From positions 24,372-88,371 of the forward strand of contig NZ_CALNVW010000061.1 in assembly GCF_940670765.1 (NCBI RefSeq): 64,000 nucleotides of DNA, read 5' to 3'. The position numbers and the translations under genes are program-made. Source of the stretch: Streptomyces sp. A 4/2. Lineage in GTDB: Bacteria > Actinomycetota > Actinomycetes > Streptomycetales > Streptomycetaceae. The first letter of the stretch is position 1; every line of letters begins with the position of its first letter. The notes beneath the pieces are model-generated. The model was not told where the DNA came from, ran no database searches, and saw only the letters and a list, made by a program, of their open reading frames with translations. Below, in pieces: positions 1 through 11,289 of the stretch.

Positions 1-642
1 TACCTGCGGCACCCGATCGACGGCTACGACTTCATCCTCGCGCCGTCCGCCCACGTCGTCGCCGGGCGGCTGGCCGAGGGGGCGACGATCCAGATCACGC
101 GCGGCAGCGTCTGGGAGGGCAGCGTCTACATCGACGAGCACTCCTGCCGGAACGTGGGCATCACGGTGGAGCACTTCCGCTTCGTGCGGGAGGGGATGCG
201 CGAGCTGCTCGGCGCCTTCGAGGGCAACGGCCGGAGTCTCGGCTTCGTCAAGGGCGGGGTCGACTTCGCGATCGCCCGGATCGGTGGACGGTTCGGCGAA
301 CGGCCCGTGGTGGGCATGCAGGACCTGAACCTCTCGTCCAACGGGGCCGAGTACGTCCGGGCCTTCCTCCGGGAGGCGCGCGAGGTGCGCGGCGCGGGCG
401 TGCACGCGGCGACGAAGGTGGTCCGGCCCACCGCGGGAACCGACCTGCGGTGGCTGAAAGCCGCCGTCGACGCCGCGGACACCGGGCACCACACGCGGGT
501 GATCACCTCCGTGCCGTCCCGCTGGGGCCTGATCGCGGTCGCGTGCCAGGAGCCCCAGGAGGCCGCTGAGGCCGTACTGGCACTGGAGGAACACCTGTAC
601 GACGAGGGGCTGCTGCGCACGGTGCTGCGCCACCGCGGCTGA
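1..642 (+). CDS. C-terminal part of an ATP-grasp-like ligase (5' end outside window)
   Basis: The reading frame is open from the first base and stops at 640-642, so only the last 213 residues are visible. The stretch GFVKGGVDFAIARIGG followed by VVGMQDLNLSSNGAEYVRAF resembles the end of an ATP-grasp fold, where a GvDf strand precedes a D/E-x-N metal-binding motif. ATP-grasp enzymes ligate a carboxylate to an amine, alcohol or thiol through an acyl phosphate. The gene points toward the halogenase cluster and is separated from it by a strong hairpin, so it may belong to the same pathway, for example as a peptide-bond-forming ligase. The family call rests on motif resemblance in a truncated protein; the cluster link is inference. 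Confidence 0.5.
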   Translation, partial: YLRHPIDGYDFILAPSAHVVAGRLAEGATIQITRGSVWEGSVYIDEHSCRNVGITVEHFRFVREGMRELLGAFEGNGRSLGFVKGGVDFAIARIGGRFGERPVVGMQDLNLSSNGAEYVRAFLREAREVRGAGVHAATKVVRPTAGTDLRWLKAAVDAADTGHHTRVITSVPSRWGLIAVACQEPQEAAEAVLALEEHLYDEGLLRTVLRHRG

Positions 643-665
643 CCGCGCCGCCGCGCACAAAGCCA

Positions 666-704
666 CCGGATCGCGGTTTCCCCGACCGGGAAACCGCGAT
701 CCGG
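666..704 (+). terminator. Intrinsic-type terminator hairpin after the partial ligase gene
   Basis: A perfect 17-bp inverted repeat (arms 666-682 and 688-704, 5-base loop) starts 24 bases after the stop codon. There is no clear T-run, as is common for Streptomyces terminators. It separates the upstream transcript from the halogenase operon. Confidence 0.75.
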
Positions 705-745
705 CCGAAGCCGAAAGGGGCTGCTGAGACTCCTGTGGTTTCGAG

Positions 746-869
746 GTAATGCATTTAAACGGGTACCAGCCAACCCTGACCGGCTGTCAACAGAGGGGGT
801 TGACGCTCAACCGGACAAAGTGGCAGCCTAATCGACGGCCCGTGACGATCAAGTTGCTCGTAATGCATT
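746..869 (+). promoter_or_regulatory. Upstream region of the chlorothreonine-type operon with duplicated GTAATGCATT elements
   Basis: Between the hairpin and the GTG at 916 there are about 210 noncoding bases, unusually AT-rich for this genome. The decamer GTAATGCATT, built on the palindrome AATGCATT, occurs at 746-755 and 860-869. A short inverted repeat GGTTGA-CGC-TCAACC lies between them at 798-812 and overlaps a TTGACG that could serve as a -35 element. These are plausible operator sites for a regulator outside the window. No protein binding can be shown from sequence. Confidence 0.4.
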
Positions 870-915
870 GTGCGATCCGTTACCGCATTCCGAATTCTCT
901 TGAGGGGACACGTGA

Positions 916-2852
<1,937 letters not shown>

Positions 2853-2856
<4 letters not shown>

Positions 2857-3800
2857 CTTCGCAGGCAGAGAGCTTCGCCCTCGACGCACAGCAGTTGGCG
2901 GACTTCCACGCGCGCGGATACGCGGGTCCGTTCACGCTCTACGAACCGGACGAGATGAAGGACATCTGGCGGCGGGAACGGCTGCGGCTGCTGGACCGCA
3001 CGGACGCCGTCTACCAGGACCGCGCCGCGGTGTCCGGCACCACCAACATCGCCAACTACGACCGGCATCTCGACTCCGACTTCCTCGCCGACCACATCAC
3101 CAGGCCGGAGATCGTGGACCGGGTCAGCCGCATCCTCGGGCCGGACGTGCTGTGCTGGCGCACCGAGTTCTTCCCGAAGTACCCGGGCGACGAGGGAACG
3201 GACTGGCACCAGGCCGACACCTTCGCCAACGCCTCCGGCACCCCGCAGATCCAGTGGCCGGACGGCTCCGACTTCGGTGGCACGATCACCGTGTGGACCG
3301 CCTTCAGCGAGGCGAGCGTGGATATGGGGTGCCTGCAGTTCATCCCCGGCACCCACCGCACCATGTACTACGACGAGACCAAGCGCATGCACTACGTCCC
3401 GGACAAGGTCAACTCCGTGGAGAAGGACGGGATTCGCCGTGGCTTCTTCGGCTACGACTACCGCGAGCTCCAGATCGACGAGGACTGGACCCCTGACGAG
3501 TCGCAGGCCGTGAACATGGAGATGCGGGCGGGCCAGTTCATCGTCTTCTGGTCCACCCTGATGCACGCCTCCCACCCGCACAGCGGCCGGAGCCGCGACA
3601 TGCGGATGGGTTTCGCCTCCCGTTACGTGCCCACCTCCGTGGAGGTCTACCCCGGCACGGACTCCATCGAGGAGTACGGAGGCCGAGTGAGCCTCGACCG
3701 CTACGGCGCGGTCCTGGTGCACGGCGAGAACACGCACACCCACAACCGGATCGCGACGCACACCACACGCAACCGCCCGTTCCGGGCTCCGGGCGTCTGA
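2853..3800 (+). CDS. SyrB2-like nonheme Fe(II)/2-oxoglutarate halogenase (aminoacyl-carrier-protein C4 chlorinase)
   Basis: The 315-residue product reads almost collinearly with SyrB2 from Pseudomonas syringae, which chlorinates C4 of threonine tethered to SyrB1. The diagnostic metal motif is H119-Q-A121: alanine replaces the Asp/Glu of hydroxylases, leaving a coordination site for chloride. The second histidine is H238 in LMHASHPHSG, and the 2-oxoglutarate-binding arginine region RMGFASRYVP follows. SyrB2 hallmarks such as FPKYPGDEGTDWHQ and the FGGTITVWTAF stretch are retained. It is translationally coupled to the Thr-loading didomain (ATGA overlap), which agrees with the predicted substrate. 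The same logic is known from Thr3 of a Streptomyces 4-chlorothreonine producer. Chloride versus other halogens and mono- versus dichlorination cannot be read from sequence. Confidence 0.95.
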
Positions 3801-3874
3801 GGGACCGTACGCGGGCGGTGTCCGTGGCCACCGGGTCGCCGGGCGGTCGGCTCCCCGTACCGAGAGGCGGTCCG

Positions 3875-5197
3875 ATGGAGGAGGGAAGCGCATCAACCAT
3901 GCCTGACACAGAGGCCGGTCCACGATTGTCACAAGGCAACGGCCCGCGACCGGCACCGGGCAACGGCCCGCGATCGGCACCGGGCAACGGCCCGCGATCG
4001 GCGCAGAGCAGCGCGGACGCCGTACCGCTGCAGGAACTCGCCGCCGCCCTGCTCGATCTGGAACCGCTCCTGAGCGCCGTGCCCGAGCGCCTGCGGGTGA
4101 CTCCGCCTGCGGGGTCGGACCCTGGCTCCGTACGGGTGCTGCAAGCGGCGCTGGACGCGCTCGCGGCCCGGCTGGACATGCCCGGGGTCACTGTCGTCCC
4201 GTCCGGCGACGGGCTGTGGTCCGTGGAACTGGCCGTCAGCAGACGGCTGGCCCGCGCGCTCGGCACGGCGCCGGCGGAGGCGGTGATCCACGCGGACGCC
4301 TCCGCGGTCGACCGCGCCGTGCGGGCCGTACACGCCACTCCCCCGGGCCGGCCGGTCCCGCTGCGCGCCCACGACGGCACCCCGCTGCGCGGCTACCGGG
4401 CAGGGGCGGCGGACGCACCCGCCGTGGTGGTGGTGATGGCCTGCGGCATGCCGGTCGGCCTGGCGGCCCCCTGGTTGCGGGCGCTGTCCGGGACCTGCCA
4501 GGTGGTGACCTGGGAGAGCCGTGGCATGTTCGCCGCCGGGGACGGTCCGGGGCTGCCCGCCCTGACCGGACACGACCTCGCCGCGCAGGCAGCCGACGTC
4601 CTTGCCGTCCTCGACGGTTTCGGCATCGGTGAGGCGCACGTCATGGGGTTGTGCGGCGGCGCGGCCCTCGCGCTGGCCGCTGCCGCGGCCTCGCCCCGGG
4701 TGACCTCGCTCAGCCTGTGGCACGGCGACTACGAACTGGGCGAGGACGCCCCCAAGACACCCCATCAGCGTGACGTCGAGGGCCTGTTGGCGATGGCGAG
4801 CCGCAGCCCCCGGCACGCCGAGGGCCTGCACCGGATGATGCGCAGGCCACAGGCCTTGGACGCGCTGCGTCCCGAGGTCGCCCACCACCTTCTCCACCCT
4901 TATGCCTCACCGGAGTTGATGCACCGCTACGGGCTCCTCAACGGCGTCATCATGAGCACGGACTACCGTCCGCTCCTCAGGGAGGTGCGGCAGCCGACGC
5001 TGGTCGTCTCCAGCGAACAGGACACGACAGCCCATCCCGAGGGGTCCGTCCAGGTCGCGGAGCGGCTGCCCTGCGCGACGTTGCGGATGATGCCGCACGG
5101 GGATCACCTGTCGGCCTTCGGCGCGGACCCCGGACTCGTGGGCCTGTTGTCGGACTTCATGCGGGACATCCACGGGACGACCGAGAGGGACACATGA
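3875..5197 (+). CDS. SyrC/CmaE-like alpha/beta-hydrolase aminoacyl transferase with Cys nucleophile
   Basis: The C-terminal two thirds is an alpha/beta-hydrolase domain whose nucleophile elbow is G-L-C260-G-G, a cysteine where lipases and esterases carry serine. The acid/His end is visible in the LVVSSEQD and HGDHLSAFG segments. Cys-nucleophile members SyrC and CmaE move chlorinated aminoacyl groups from one carrier protein to another. The preceding gene supplies a donor carrier and the following gene an acceptor carrier, which fits that shuttle role. The roughly 40 N-terminal residues are low-complexity (GNGPRSAP repeats). The start is uncertain: ATG 3875 has GAGAGG about 8 bases upstream, ATG 3899 follows GGAGGAGGGA at a longer distance, and GTG 3818 is also in frame. 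The stop overlaps the next start by 4 bp. Confidence 0.8.
   Translation: MEEGSASTMPDTEAGPRLSQGNGPRPAPGNGPRSAPGNGPRSAQSSADAVPLQELAAALLDLEPLLSAVPERLRVTPPAGSDPGSVRVLQAALDALAARLDMPGVTVVPSGDGLWSVELAVSRRLARALGTAPAEAVIHADASAVDRAVRAVHATPPGRPVPLRAHDGTPLRGYRAGAADAPAVVVVMACGMPVGLAAPWLRALSGTCQVVTWESRGMFAAGDGPGLPALTGHDLAAQAADVLAVLDGFGIGEAHVMGLCGGAALALAAAAASPRVTSLSLWHGDYELGEDAPKTPHQRDVEGLLAMASRSPRHAEGLHRMMRRPQALDALRPEVAHHLLHPYASPELMHRYGLLNGVIMSTDYRPLLREVRQPTLVVSSEQDTTAHPEGSVQVAERLPCATLRMMPHGDHLSAFGADPGLVGLLSDFMRDIHGTTERDT
3935..4006 (+). repeat. Three 24-bp in-frame tandem repeats in the transferase N-terminus
   Basis: Three consecutive 24-bp units (3935-3958, 3959-3982, 3983-4006) differ at only a few bases and encode repeats of GNGPRSAP. 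They lie upstream of the catalytic domain and look like a disordered, slippage-prone linker. Confidence 0.85.
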
Positions 5198-6702
5198 CCG
5201 ACCTGACCACTCCCGTCGCACCAGCCGCCGACGCCGAGGCGGACCGAGCCCTGACAGCGGCGTTCCGTACCCACCCCGCCGTCCTGGACGCCGATGTCCT
5301 GGGACCTGTCCGGCCGGTCTTCGGACAGGCCCTGGGCGCCCCGGACCGCACCGCCTGTCTCCTCCCCGATCCGGAAGCCGCCGCGCTCCTGCACCGGGCC
5401 GCCGCGCTGGAGGCCGCCGGGAGGCTGGGGCGGCTGAGCTGGCACGAACCGGCGGACGACCTGCTCGTCGCCGGAGTCAGCCGCACGGAGACCGACTTCC
5501 TGTACCGCGAGATCTTCACCGACAACGCCTATCTGCGACACGGCATCACCCTGCCGGACCGCGCGGTCGTGCTGGACGTCGGCGCCAACATCGGGATGTT
5601 CACCCTCCGCGCCGCCCTGGCCAGTCCCGGCGCCCGGATCGTCGCCGTGGAACCCGTCGCCGAACTCGCGGCGGCCGTCGCCCTCAACGCCGAGTTGTAC
5701 GGACTCGACGTCACCGTACTGAACTGCGCCCTGGGCAGCGTCACGGGCGAGAGCGACTTCACCTACTACCCCGGCAACAGCGTGATGTCCGGCCGGTTCG
5801 CGCATCCCGACGAGGACGTCGAGGTGCTGCGGCGCTACCTCGTCACCGGCGAGGAGGCCACTCAGGGCCCGCAGCTCGGCAGGCTCGCCGCCGACCGGCT
5901 GACGGCAGAGGCCCGCCGCTGCGAGGTCAGCACCCTGACGCGGGTGATCGCCGAACAGCGGCTGGAGCGGATCGACCTGCTGAAGATCGACGTGGAGAAG
6001 GCCGAGGCCGAGGTACTGGCGGGGATCGACGACGCGTCGTGGAGCCGCATCGACCGCATCGCCATGGAAGTCCACGACCTCGACGGACGGTTGAAGGAAC
6101 TGGTCTCGCTGCTGCGGGACCGGGGCTTCGAGGTCTCTCACGACCAGGACCCCCGGCTCGTGCTGACGCCCTGTCACAATGTCTACGCCTACGCGCCGCA
6201 CCGTCCGGCCCGGCAGCTGCCGCCCGCACCGCCGAACACCGCCGGCCGGCCCGGTGGCCCCACCCTGCGGGTGCTGGAACGCGAACTCCGGGACCTCGCG
6301 GCCCGGAACGCCCCCGGCCTCGCGGTGCCCGGCCGCTTCGCCGTCGTGGCGGATCTCGACGAGGCCCGCCGGACCGCGCCCACCGGGGACGGCGGCTCGC
6401 CGCAGCTCCCGTCCGGGCCCGGCACCGCCGTACTCGCCGAGATCTGGACGGACATCTTCGGTCCCGGCACCGTGCGCCCCGACGCCAACTTCTTCGCCCT
6501 CGGCGGGAACTCCCTCACCGCGGTCCGTCTGCTGGCGCAGCTGGAGGACCGGCTCGGGGAGGACGTGCTGGCACCGGACACCGTCTTCACCGCCGACAAC
6601 TTCGCGGAGATCGCCGCCGCGCTGGAGGCCGGACTGCCACCGGAGGAATCCGCCGGTACGCCGGGAGGCGCACCGCACCCCGACCGGCCCGGCGCACGGT
6701 GA
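5194..6702 (+). CDS. FkbM-family SAM methyltransferase fused to a C-terminal thiolation (carrier) domain
   Basis: The 502-residue protein has an FkbM-type Rossmann methyltransferase in the middle: SAM motif VVLDVGANIGMFT near residue 127, then the acidic VAVEP strand end and LLKIDVEKAEAEVLAGI. FkbM enzymes usually methylate oxygen. A linker of about 60 residues leads to a carrier domain ending the protein (EIWTDIFGPG, then FFALGGNSLTAV with the phosphopantetheine-accepting Ser). A carrier fused directly to a methyltransferase suggests that modification occurs on this carrier, after transfer from the Thr didomain by the upstream Cys-type shuttle. That order is inferred by analogy with CmaA/CmaE/CmaD. 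Methylation site and substrate are not determinable. Start and stop are coupled to both neighbours by 4-bp overlaps. Confidence 0.85.
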   Translation: MTDLTTPVAPAADAEADRALTAAFRTHPAVLDADVLGPVRPVFGQALGAPDRTACLLPDPEAAALLHRAAALEAAGRLGRLSWHEPADDLLVAGVSRTETDFLYREIFTDNAYLRHGITLPDRAVVLDVGANIGMFTLRAALASPGARIVAVEPVAELAAAVALNAELYGLDVTVLNCALGSVTGESDFTYYPGNSVMSGRFAHPDEDVEVLRRYLVTGEEATQGPQLGRLAADRLTAEARRCEVSTLTRVIAEQRLERIDLLKIDVEKAEAEVLAGIDDASWSRIDRIAMEVHDLDGRLKELVSLLRDRGFEVSHDQDPRLVLTPCHNVYAYAPHRPARQLPPAPPNTAGRPGGPTLRVLERELRDLAARNAPGLAVPGRFAVVADLDEARRTAPTGDGGSPQLPSGPGTAVLAEIWTDIFGPGTVRPDANFFALGGNSLTAVRLLAQLEDRLGEDVLAPDTVFTADNFAEIAAALEAGLPPEESAGTPGGAPHPDRPGAR

Positions 6703-7547
6703 CGGCACCCGCCGGAGCGGCGTCCGCCCCGGACGGACCCGGGCCGCCGCACACGACTTCGCCGAGCGGCCTCTTCCACCGGCCCCTGCCCCGCCCGCAC
6801 GCCGCCCTGCGGCTGGTGTGCCTGCCGCACGCGGGCGGTGGGACCTCGGTGTTCCGGGACTGGCCGGCGCGCCTGCCCGCGGACGTGGAGCTCGTCGCCG
6901 TACGGCTGCCCGGCCGTGAGAGCCGCATCCGGGAGCGCCCGTTCACCTCGTGGACGACGCTGGTGGACGTGGTGGCCGACGCACTGGCCCGGGAAGTCCC
7001 CGCGCCGTACGTCCTGTTCGGGCACAGCCTGGGCGGCATGCTCGCGTACGAACTGACGATGCGCGGGGCGTCCACCGCCCCGCCGTCCGGCGCCGCACCA
7101 CCCGCCCCGCAGCTGCCCGAGCGCCTGATCCTGGCCGGCTGCCGGGCCCCCGACGTACCGTCACCGCACCCGGGTCTCCACGACGTGCCCCGCGACCGGT
7201 TCGCCGCCGATCTCGCCGCGCTGGCCGGGTCGCCTCCCGAGGTCCTGCGCAACCGCGCGCTGCTGGGCCTGCTGGAGCCGATGCTCCGAGCCGATCTGGA
7301 ACTGGCCCAGACCTGGCCGTGGCGCGAACCGCTCCCCCTGCCGGTACCGCTCACCGTGTTCGACGCGTCCGACGATGTCATGGCGCCGCCCGAGGCGGTC
7401 GCCGGCTGGCGGCGGTACGCGCCGCTGGGCGTGCGGGCGCACCATCTGTCCGGAGGTCACTTCACCCTCCACGAAGACCCGGAGCGCTTCCTGACGCTGC
7501 TGCGCGGCGAACTGCTCCCGGCGGCGGGGCGCGTCCCGACCCGGTGA
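6699..7547 (+). CDS. Type II thioesterase
   Basis: This 282-residue alpha/beta-hydrolase matches stand-alone thioesterases of NRPS/PKS clusters. It has LVCLPHAGGGTSVFRDW at the N-terminus, the nucleophile elbow GHSLGG with Ser110, the LPGRESR segment and a C-terminal catalytic His in LSGGHFTLHED. Such enzymes clear mis-acylated carriers or release a finished residue. No type I thioesterase or condensation domain is visible, so it could be the release enzyme here. The GTG at 6699 overlaps the preceding stop by 4 bp; the same frame is open further upstream, but that part is shadow of the methyltransferase gene. Confidence 0.9.
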   Translation: MTAPAGAASAPDGPGPPHTTSPSGLFHRPLPRPHAALRLVCLPHAGGGTSVFRDWPARLPADVELVAVRLPGRESRIRERPFTSWTTLVDVVADALAREVPAPYVLFGHSLGGMLAYELTMRGASTAPPSGAAPPAPQLPERLILAGCRAPDVPSPHPGLHDVPRDRFAADLAALAGSPPEVLRNRALLGLLEPMLRADLELAQTWPWREPLPLPVPLTVFDASDDVMAPPEAVAGWRRYAPLGVRAHHLSGGHFTLHEDPERFLTLLRGELLPAAGRVPTR

Positions 7548-7636
7548 CGCCCACCGGTGACGGCCGCCCGAAATCCCCGCGCCGTCTGACATCCCCTCAC
7601 CCCCCGTTCCCACACCCGCGGAGAGGCCCGGACCCT

Positions 7637-8803
7637 ATGCGTTCCCCGTACTTCACAGCCGAGCACGACGCCTTCCGCCAGGAGGTGCGTGCCGTACTGG
7701 CAGCCGAGACGGAGGGGGCCGCCGATGTCTGGGAACGGGAGTGCCGTGTGCCGCGCACCCTGTGGAAGACGCTCGCGGACCACGATCTCCTCGGGCTGCT
7801 CCACTCACGGGAGAACGGCGGCACCGACCGCGATCTGTTCACCTCGGTCGTGTTCCTGGAGGAACTGGGCCGCACCGGGTACGGCGGCATGCGGGCTGCC
7901 GTCTCCGTCCACGCCTACATGGCGACGCACTATCTGGGGGCCGTCGGCAGTCCGGAACTGCGCGCCGCCTATCTGACCCCGGCCGTCCGGGGTGAACGCG
8001 TCGCCGCGCTGGCCCTGACCGAACCCGGGGCGGGATCGGACCTGTCCGGGCTGTCCACCACGGCCTCGCGGGACGGCGAGCACTACGTCGTGCGCGGCGC
8101 GAAGAGCATGGTCAGCAACGGCACCACGGCCGACTTCCACGTCACCGCGGTCCGCACCACCCCGGTGACCGACGGGGCGCACAGCGGCCGGACCGGACTG
8201 TCGCTGCTCGTCATCGACGCGAACGCCTCCGGAGTCACCGTAGAACCGCAGCCCACCCTCGGCTGGCGCGCGGCAGGTACCGCGGGCGTGACGTACGACG
8301 GGGTGCGCGTGCCCGCGGGGAACCTCGTCGGGCGGCAGGACAGCGGCTTCTACTACCTGATGCGCGGACTCCAGCTCGAACGGCTCGCGGCTGCGGCCCT
8401 CGCGCTGGGCGGAATGGACCGCTGCCTCGAACAGACCCTCCGCTTCGCCCGTGGCCGCAGGATCTTCGACGGGCCGCTCGCCGGACTCCAGGCGCCCCGG
8501 CACCGGCTCGCCGGACTGGCGACGGAACTGGAGGCGGCCCGCCAGCTGGTCCACCACACGGCCTGGCTCCTCCAGCAGGGGGAACTCCCGGTGACCGCAT
8601 GCTCGATGGCCAAGCTGTACACCACCGAACTGGCGTGCCGGATGGCCGACTTGAGCCTGCAGTTACAGGGTTCCCACGGATATCAGGACGGGTCCGAGGC
8701 CGCCCGGGTGTACCGGGACGCACGGGCCGCGACCATCGCCGCCGGTCCCAGCGAGGTGATGCGGGACATCGTCGCCGGGGATCTGCCGGGAGCCATGGGC
8801 TGA
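7637..8803 (+). CDS. Acyl-CoA-dehydrogenase-like flavoenzyme, probably acting on a carrier-bound aminoacyl group
   Basis: The 388-residue product has the acyl-CoA dehydrogenase layout: helical N-domain, ALTEPGAGSDLSGL flavin/substrate motif and the C-terminal QGSHGYQDG...RDARAATI segment. The usual catalytic Glu before the C-terminal glycine (E-G-T/S in medium-chain enzymes) is replaced by Ala (IAAGPSEV). A Glu is present at residue 248 in LQLERL, the position used by isovaleryl-CoA dehydrogenase and, as I recall, by prolyl-carrier dehydrogenases. This supports alpha,beta-desaturation of a branched or aminoacyl thioester. The leucine codon at 8663-8665 is TTA (residue 343), a likely point of bldA control. 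The start ATG 7637 has GGAGAGG about 10 bases upstream. The gene follows the thioesterase by about 90 bases. Confidence 0.88.
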   Translation: MRSPYFTAEHDAFRQEVRAVLAAETEGAADVWERECRVPRTLWKTLADHDLLGLLHSRENGGTDRDLFTSVVFLEELGRTGYGGMRAAVSVHAYMATHYLGAVGSPELRAAYLTPAVRGERVAALALTEPGAGSDLSGLSTTASRDGEHYVVRGAKSMVSNGTTADFHVTAVRTTPVTDGAHSGRTGLSLLVIDANASGVTVEPQPTLGWRAAGTAGVTYDGVRVPAGNLVGRQDSGFYYLMRGLQLERLAAAALALGGMDRCLEQTLRFARGRRIFDGPLAGLQAPRHRLAGLATELEAARQLVHHTAWLLQQGELPVTACSMAKLYTTELACRMADLSLQLQGSHGYQDGSEAARVYRDARAATIAAGPSEVMRDIVAGDLPGAMG

Positions 8804-8882
8804 GCCTGGGAATCCTGCCGGAACCGGCGGCCGGGCCGGGGACGGGGACGGGGACCGATGCTGCCGCCGCACGGGCGCCCGG

Positions 8883-10303
8883 TCACTGCGGGAGGGTGAG
8901 CAGGAACATGGTGCGGCCGGGCTCGCTGGCCAGCGTGACGGTGCCACCGTGCGCGGTGATCACGGCGTGCACGATGGCGAGGCCGAGGCCGGTGCTCCCG
9001 GTACTGCGGGAGCGGCTGTGGTCCGCGCGGACGAAGCGGCCGAAGACCTCCGGCTGAAGCTCCGCGGGGATGCCGGGGCCGTTGTCGGTGACGGTGAGCC
9101 GGGCGGTGGCGCCGTCGGCGGTGAGCGTGACCGTCACCTCGGTGCCGTTCGGGGTGTGGGTCCGCGCGTTGGCGAGCAGATTGCCGATGGCCTGCTGCAG
9201 CCGGTGGGCGTCGCCGGTGACGGTCACCGGCTCCTCGGGCAGGTCGAGGAGCCAGCGGTGTGCGGGGCCCGCGGCGCGGGCGTCGGCTGTCGCGTTGAGC
9301 ACCAGCAGGGTCAGATCGACCGTCTCGTGTTCGAGCGGGCGCCCGGCGTCGAGACGGGCGAGCAGCAGCAGATCGTCGACGAGACGGCTCATCCGCTGCG
9401 ATTCGGACTCGATGCGCTCCAGCGCGTGCCGGACCTCGGCGGGTACGGAACCGTCGTGGCGCAGGGCGAGTTCGGCGTGGCCGCGGATGTTGGCCACCGG
9501 GGTGCGCAGTTCGTGGCTGGCGTCAGCGGCGAAGTGCCGGAGCCGTTCCTCGCTGGCCTGGCGGCGGGTGAGGGCGTCCTCGACATGACCGAGCATCCGG
9601 TTCAGCGCGGTACCGACCCGGCCGACCTCGGTCCGTGGGTCGGTGAGCGGCAGCGGGGCGGGCATGGCGACCTCTCCGCTGGCGAGCGGCAGCCGGGCCA
9701 CGTTCACCGCCTGTGAGGTGACGCGTTGCAGGGGGCGCAGGGAGACCCGTACCCACAGGGCTCCCGCCACACCGGTGGCGATCAGCGCCGCGCCGAACAC
9801 CGCGGCCTCGACCGCTTCGAGGCGGTGGACCGTCTCCTCGACGGGACGCAGCGGCAGACCGGTGATCATGATGTCGTGGTCGTCGCCGTGCACGGCGGTG
9901 ACCCGGTAGGCGCCCAGTGCGGACAGCCGGACGTCGTGGCCCCGGTCGTCGACGGGCACGTCCGCGAGCGCGGCCCGGTCGTGCGTGCTGAGCGTCACCT
10001 CGTGGTCCGTCGCCTCGTCGACCACGGCGGCCTGGGTGACCCCGCCGTTCAGCAACCGGGCGCCGAACGTGGCATCGGCCTGGCCGCGGGTGTCGGGCCG
10101 GTTGTCCGCGTCGGGCCGGGCCTCGTGCTCCAGGCTGGCGGCGAACCGGCCGCCGGAGGACTCCAGTTGCTGGTCCAGCCTGCCGAGCAGGAATCCCTGG
10201 AGGGCGAGGGCGGTGGTGACGCCCACCGCCAGACAGGCCGCGGCGAGCAGCAGGACGAGTCCGGCGGTGAGCTGGCCGCGCAGGGTGTGCGGGGGCGGGC
10301 GCC

Positions 10304-10307
<4 letters not shown>
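8883..10307 (-). CDS. Two-component sensor histidine kinase
   Basis: This 474-residue kinase has an N-terminal membrane segment (LTAGLVLLLAAACLAVGVT), a periplasmic-type sensor region of about 130 residues, a second membrane segment and a HAMP linker. A HisKA box FAADASHELRTPVANI follows, with the phosphoacceptor His, and the catalytic domain has N box AIGNLLANA, DNGPGI and GLGLAI. It overlaps the end of its response regulator by 4 bp (GTGA), so the two are co-translated. The ligand is unknown. The open frame continues far upstream of the chosen GTG, but that extension is antisense shadow of the regulator. Confidence 0.93.
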
Positions 10308-11038
<731 letters not shown>

Positions 11039-11085
11039 GATCTGCCCAGCATCCCCCGCGCGGGCGGTCCACGCGGGCGGCCTCG

Positions 11086-11103
11086 CCTCTGAGTTTCCTC
11101 TGA
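11086..11103. promoter_or_regulatory. Candidate OmpR-type direct repeat in the divergent promoter region
   Basis: CCTCTGA occurs at 11086-11092 and again at 11097-11103, an 11-bp period typical of head-to-tail OmpR/PhoB-family binding. It lies about 50 bases upstream of the response-regulator start, in the shared intergenic region with the ferric-reductase-like gene. It may mediate autoregulation and control of the divergent genes; untested. Confidence 0.4.
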
Positions 11104-11289
11104 ACTCCGGGACGGAACGCGGGACGGTCCCGGGACGGCGCCTGGGTGGGACGGCGGGCCGAACCCCGGTGGGGAGGGGAGGGCGCGCCCGCGCCGCCCG
11201 GCGCTCCGGGCCCGCGTTCAGAAAGTACACAGAGGTTGAGCTGTGAGGCTGACCGCCCGTCGCCGGAGCCGACCCCGCCGAGGAGACCC

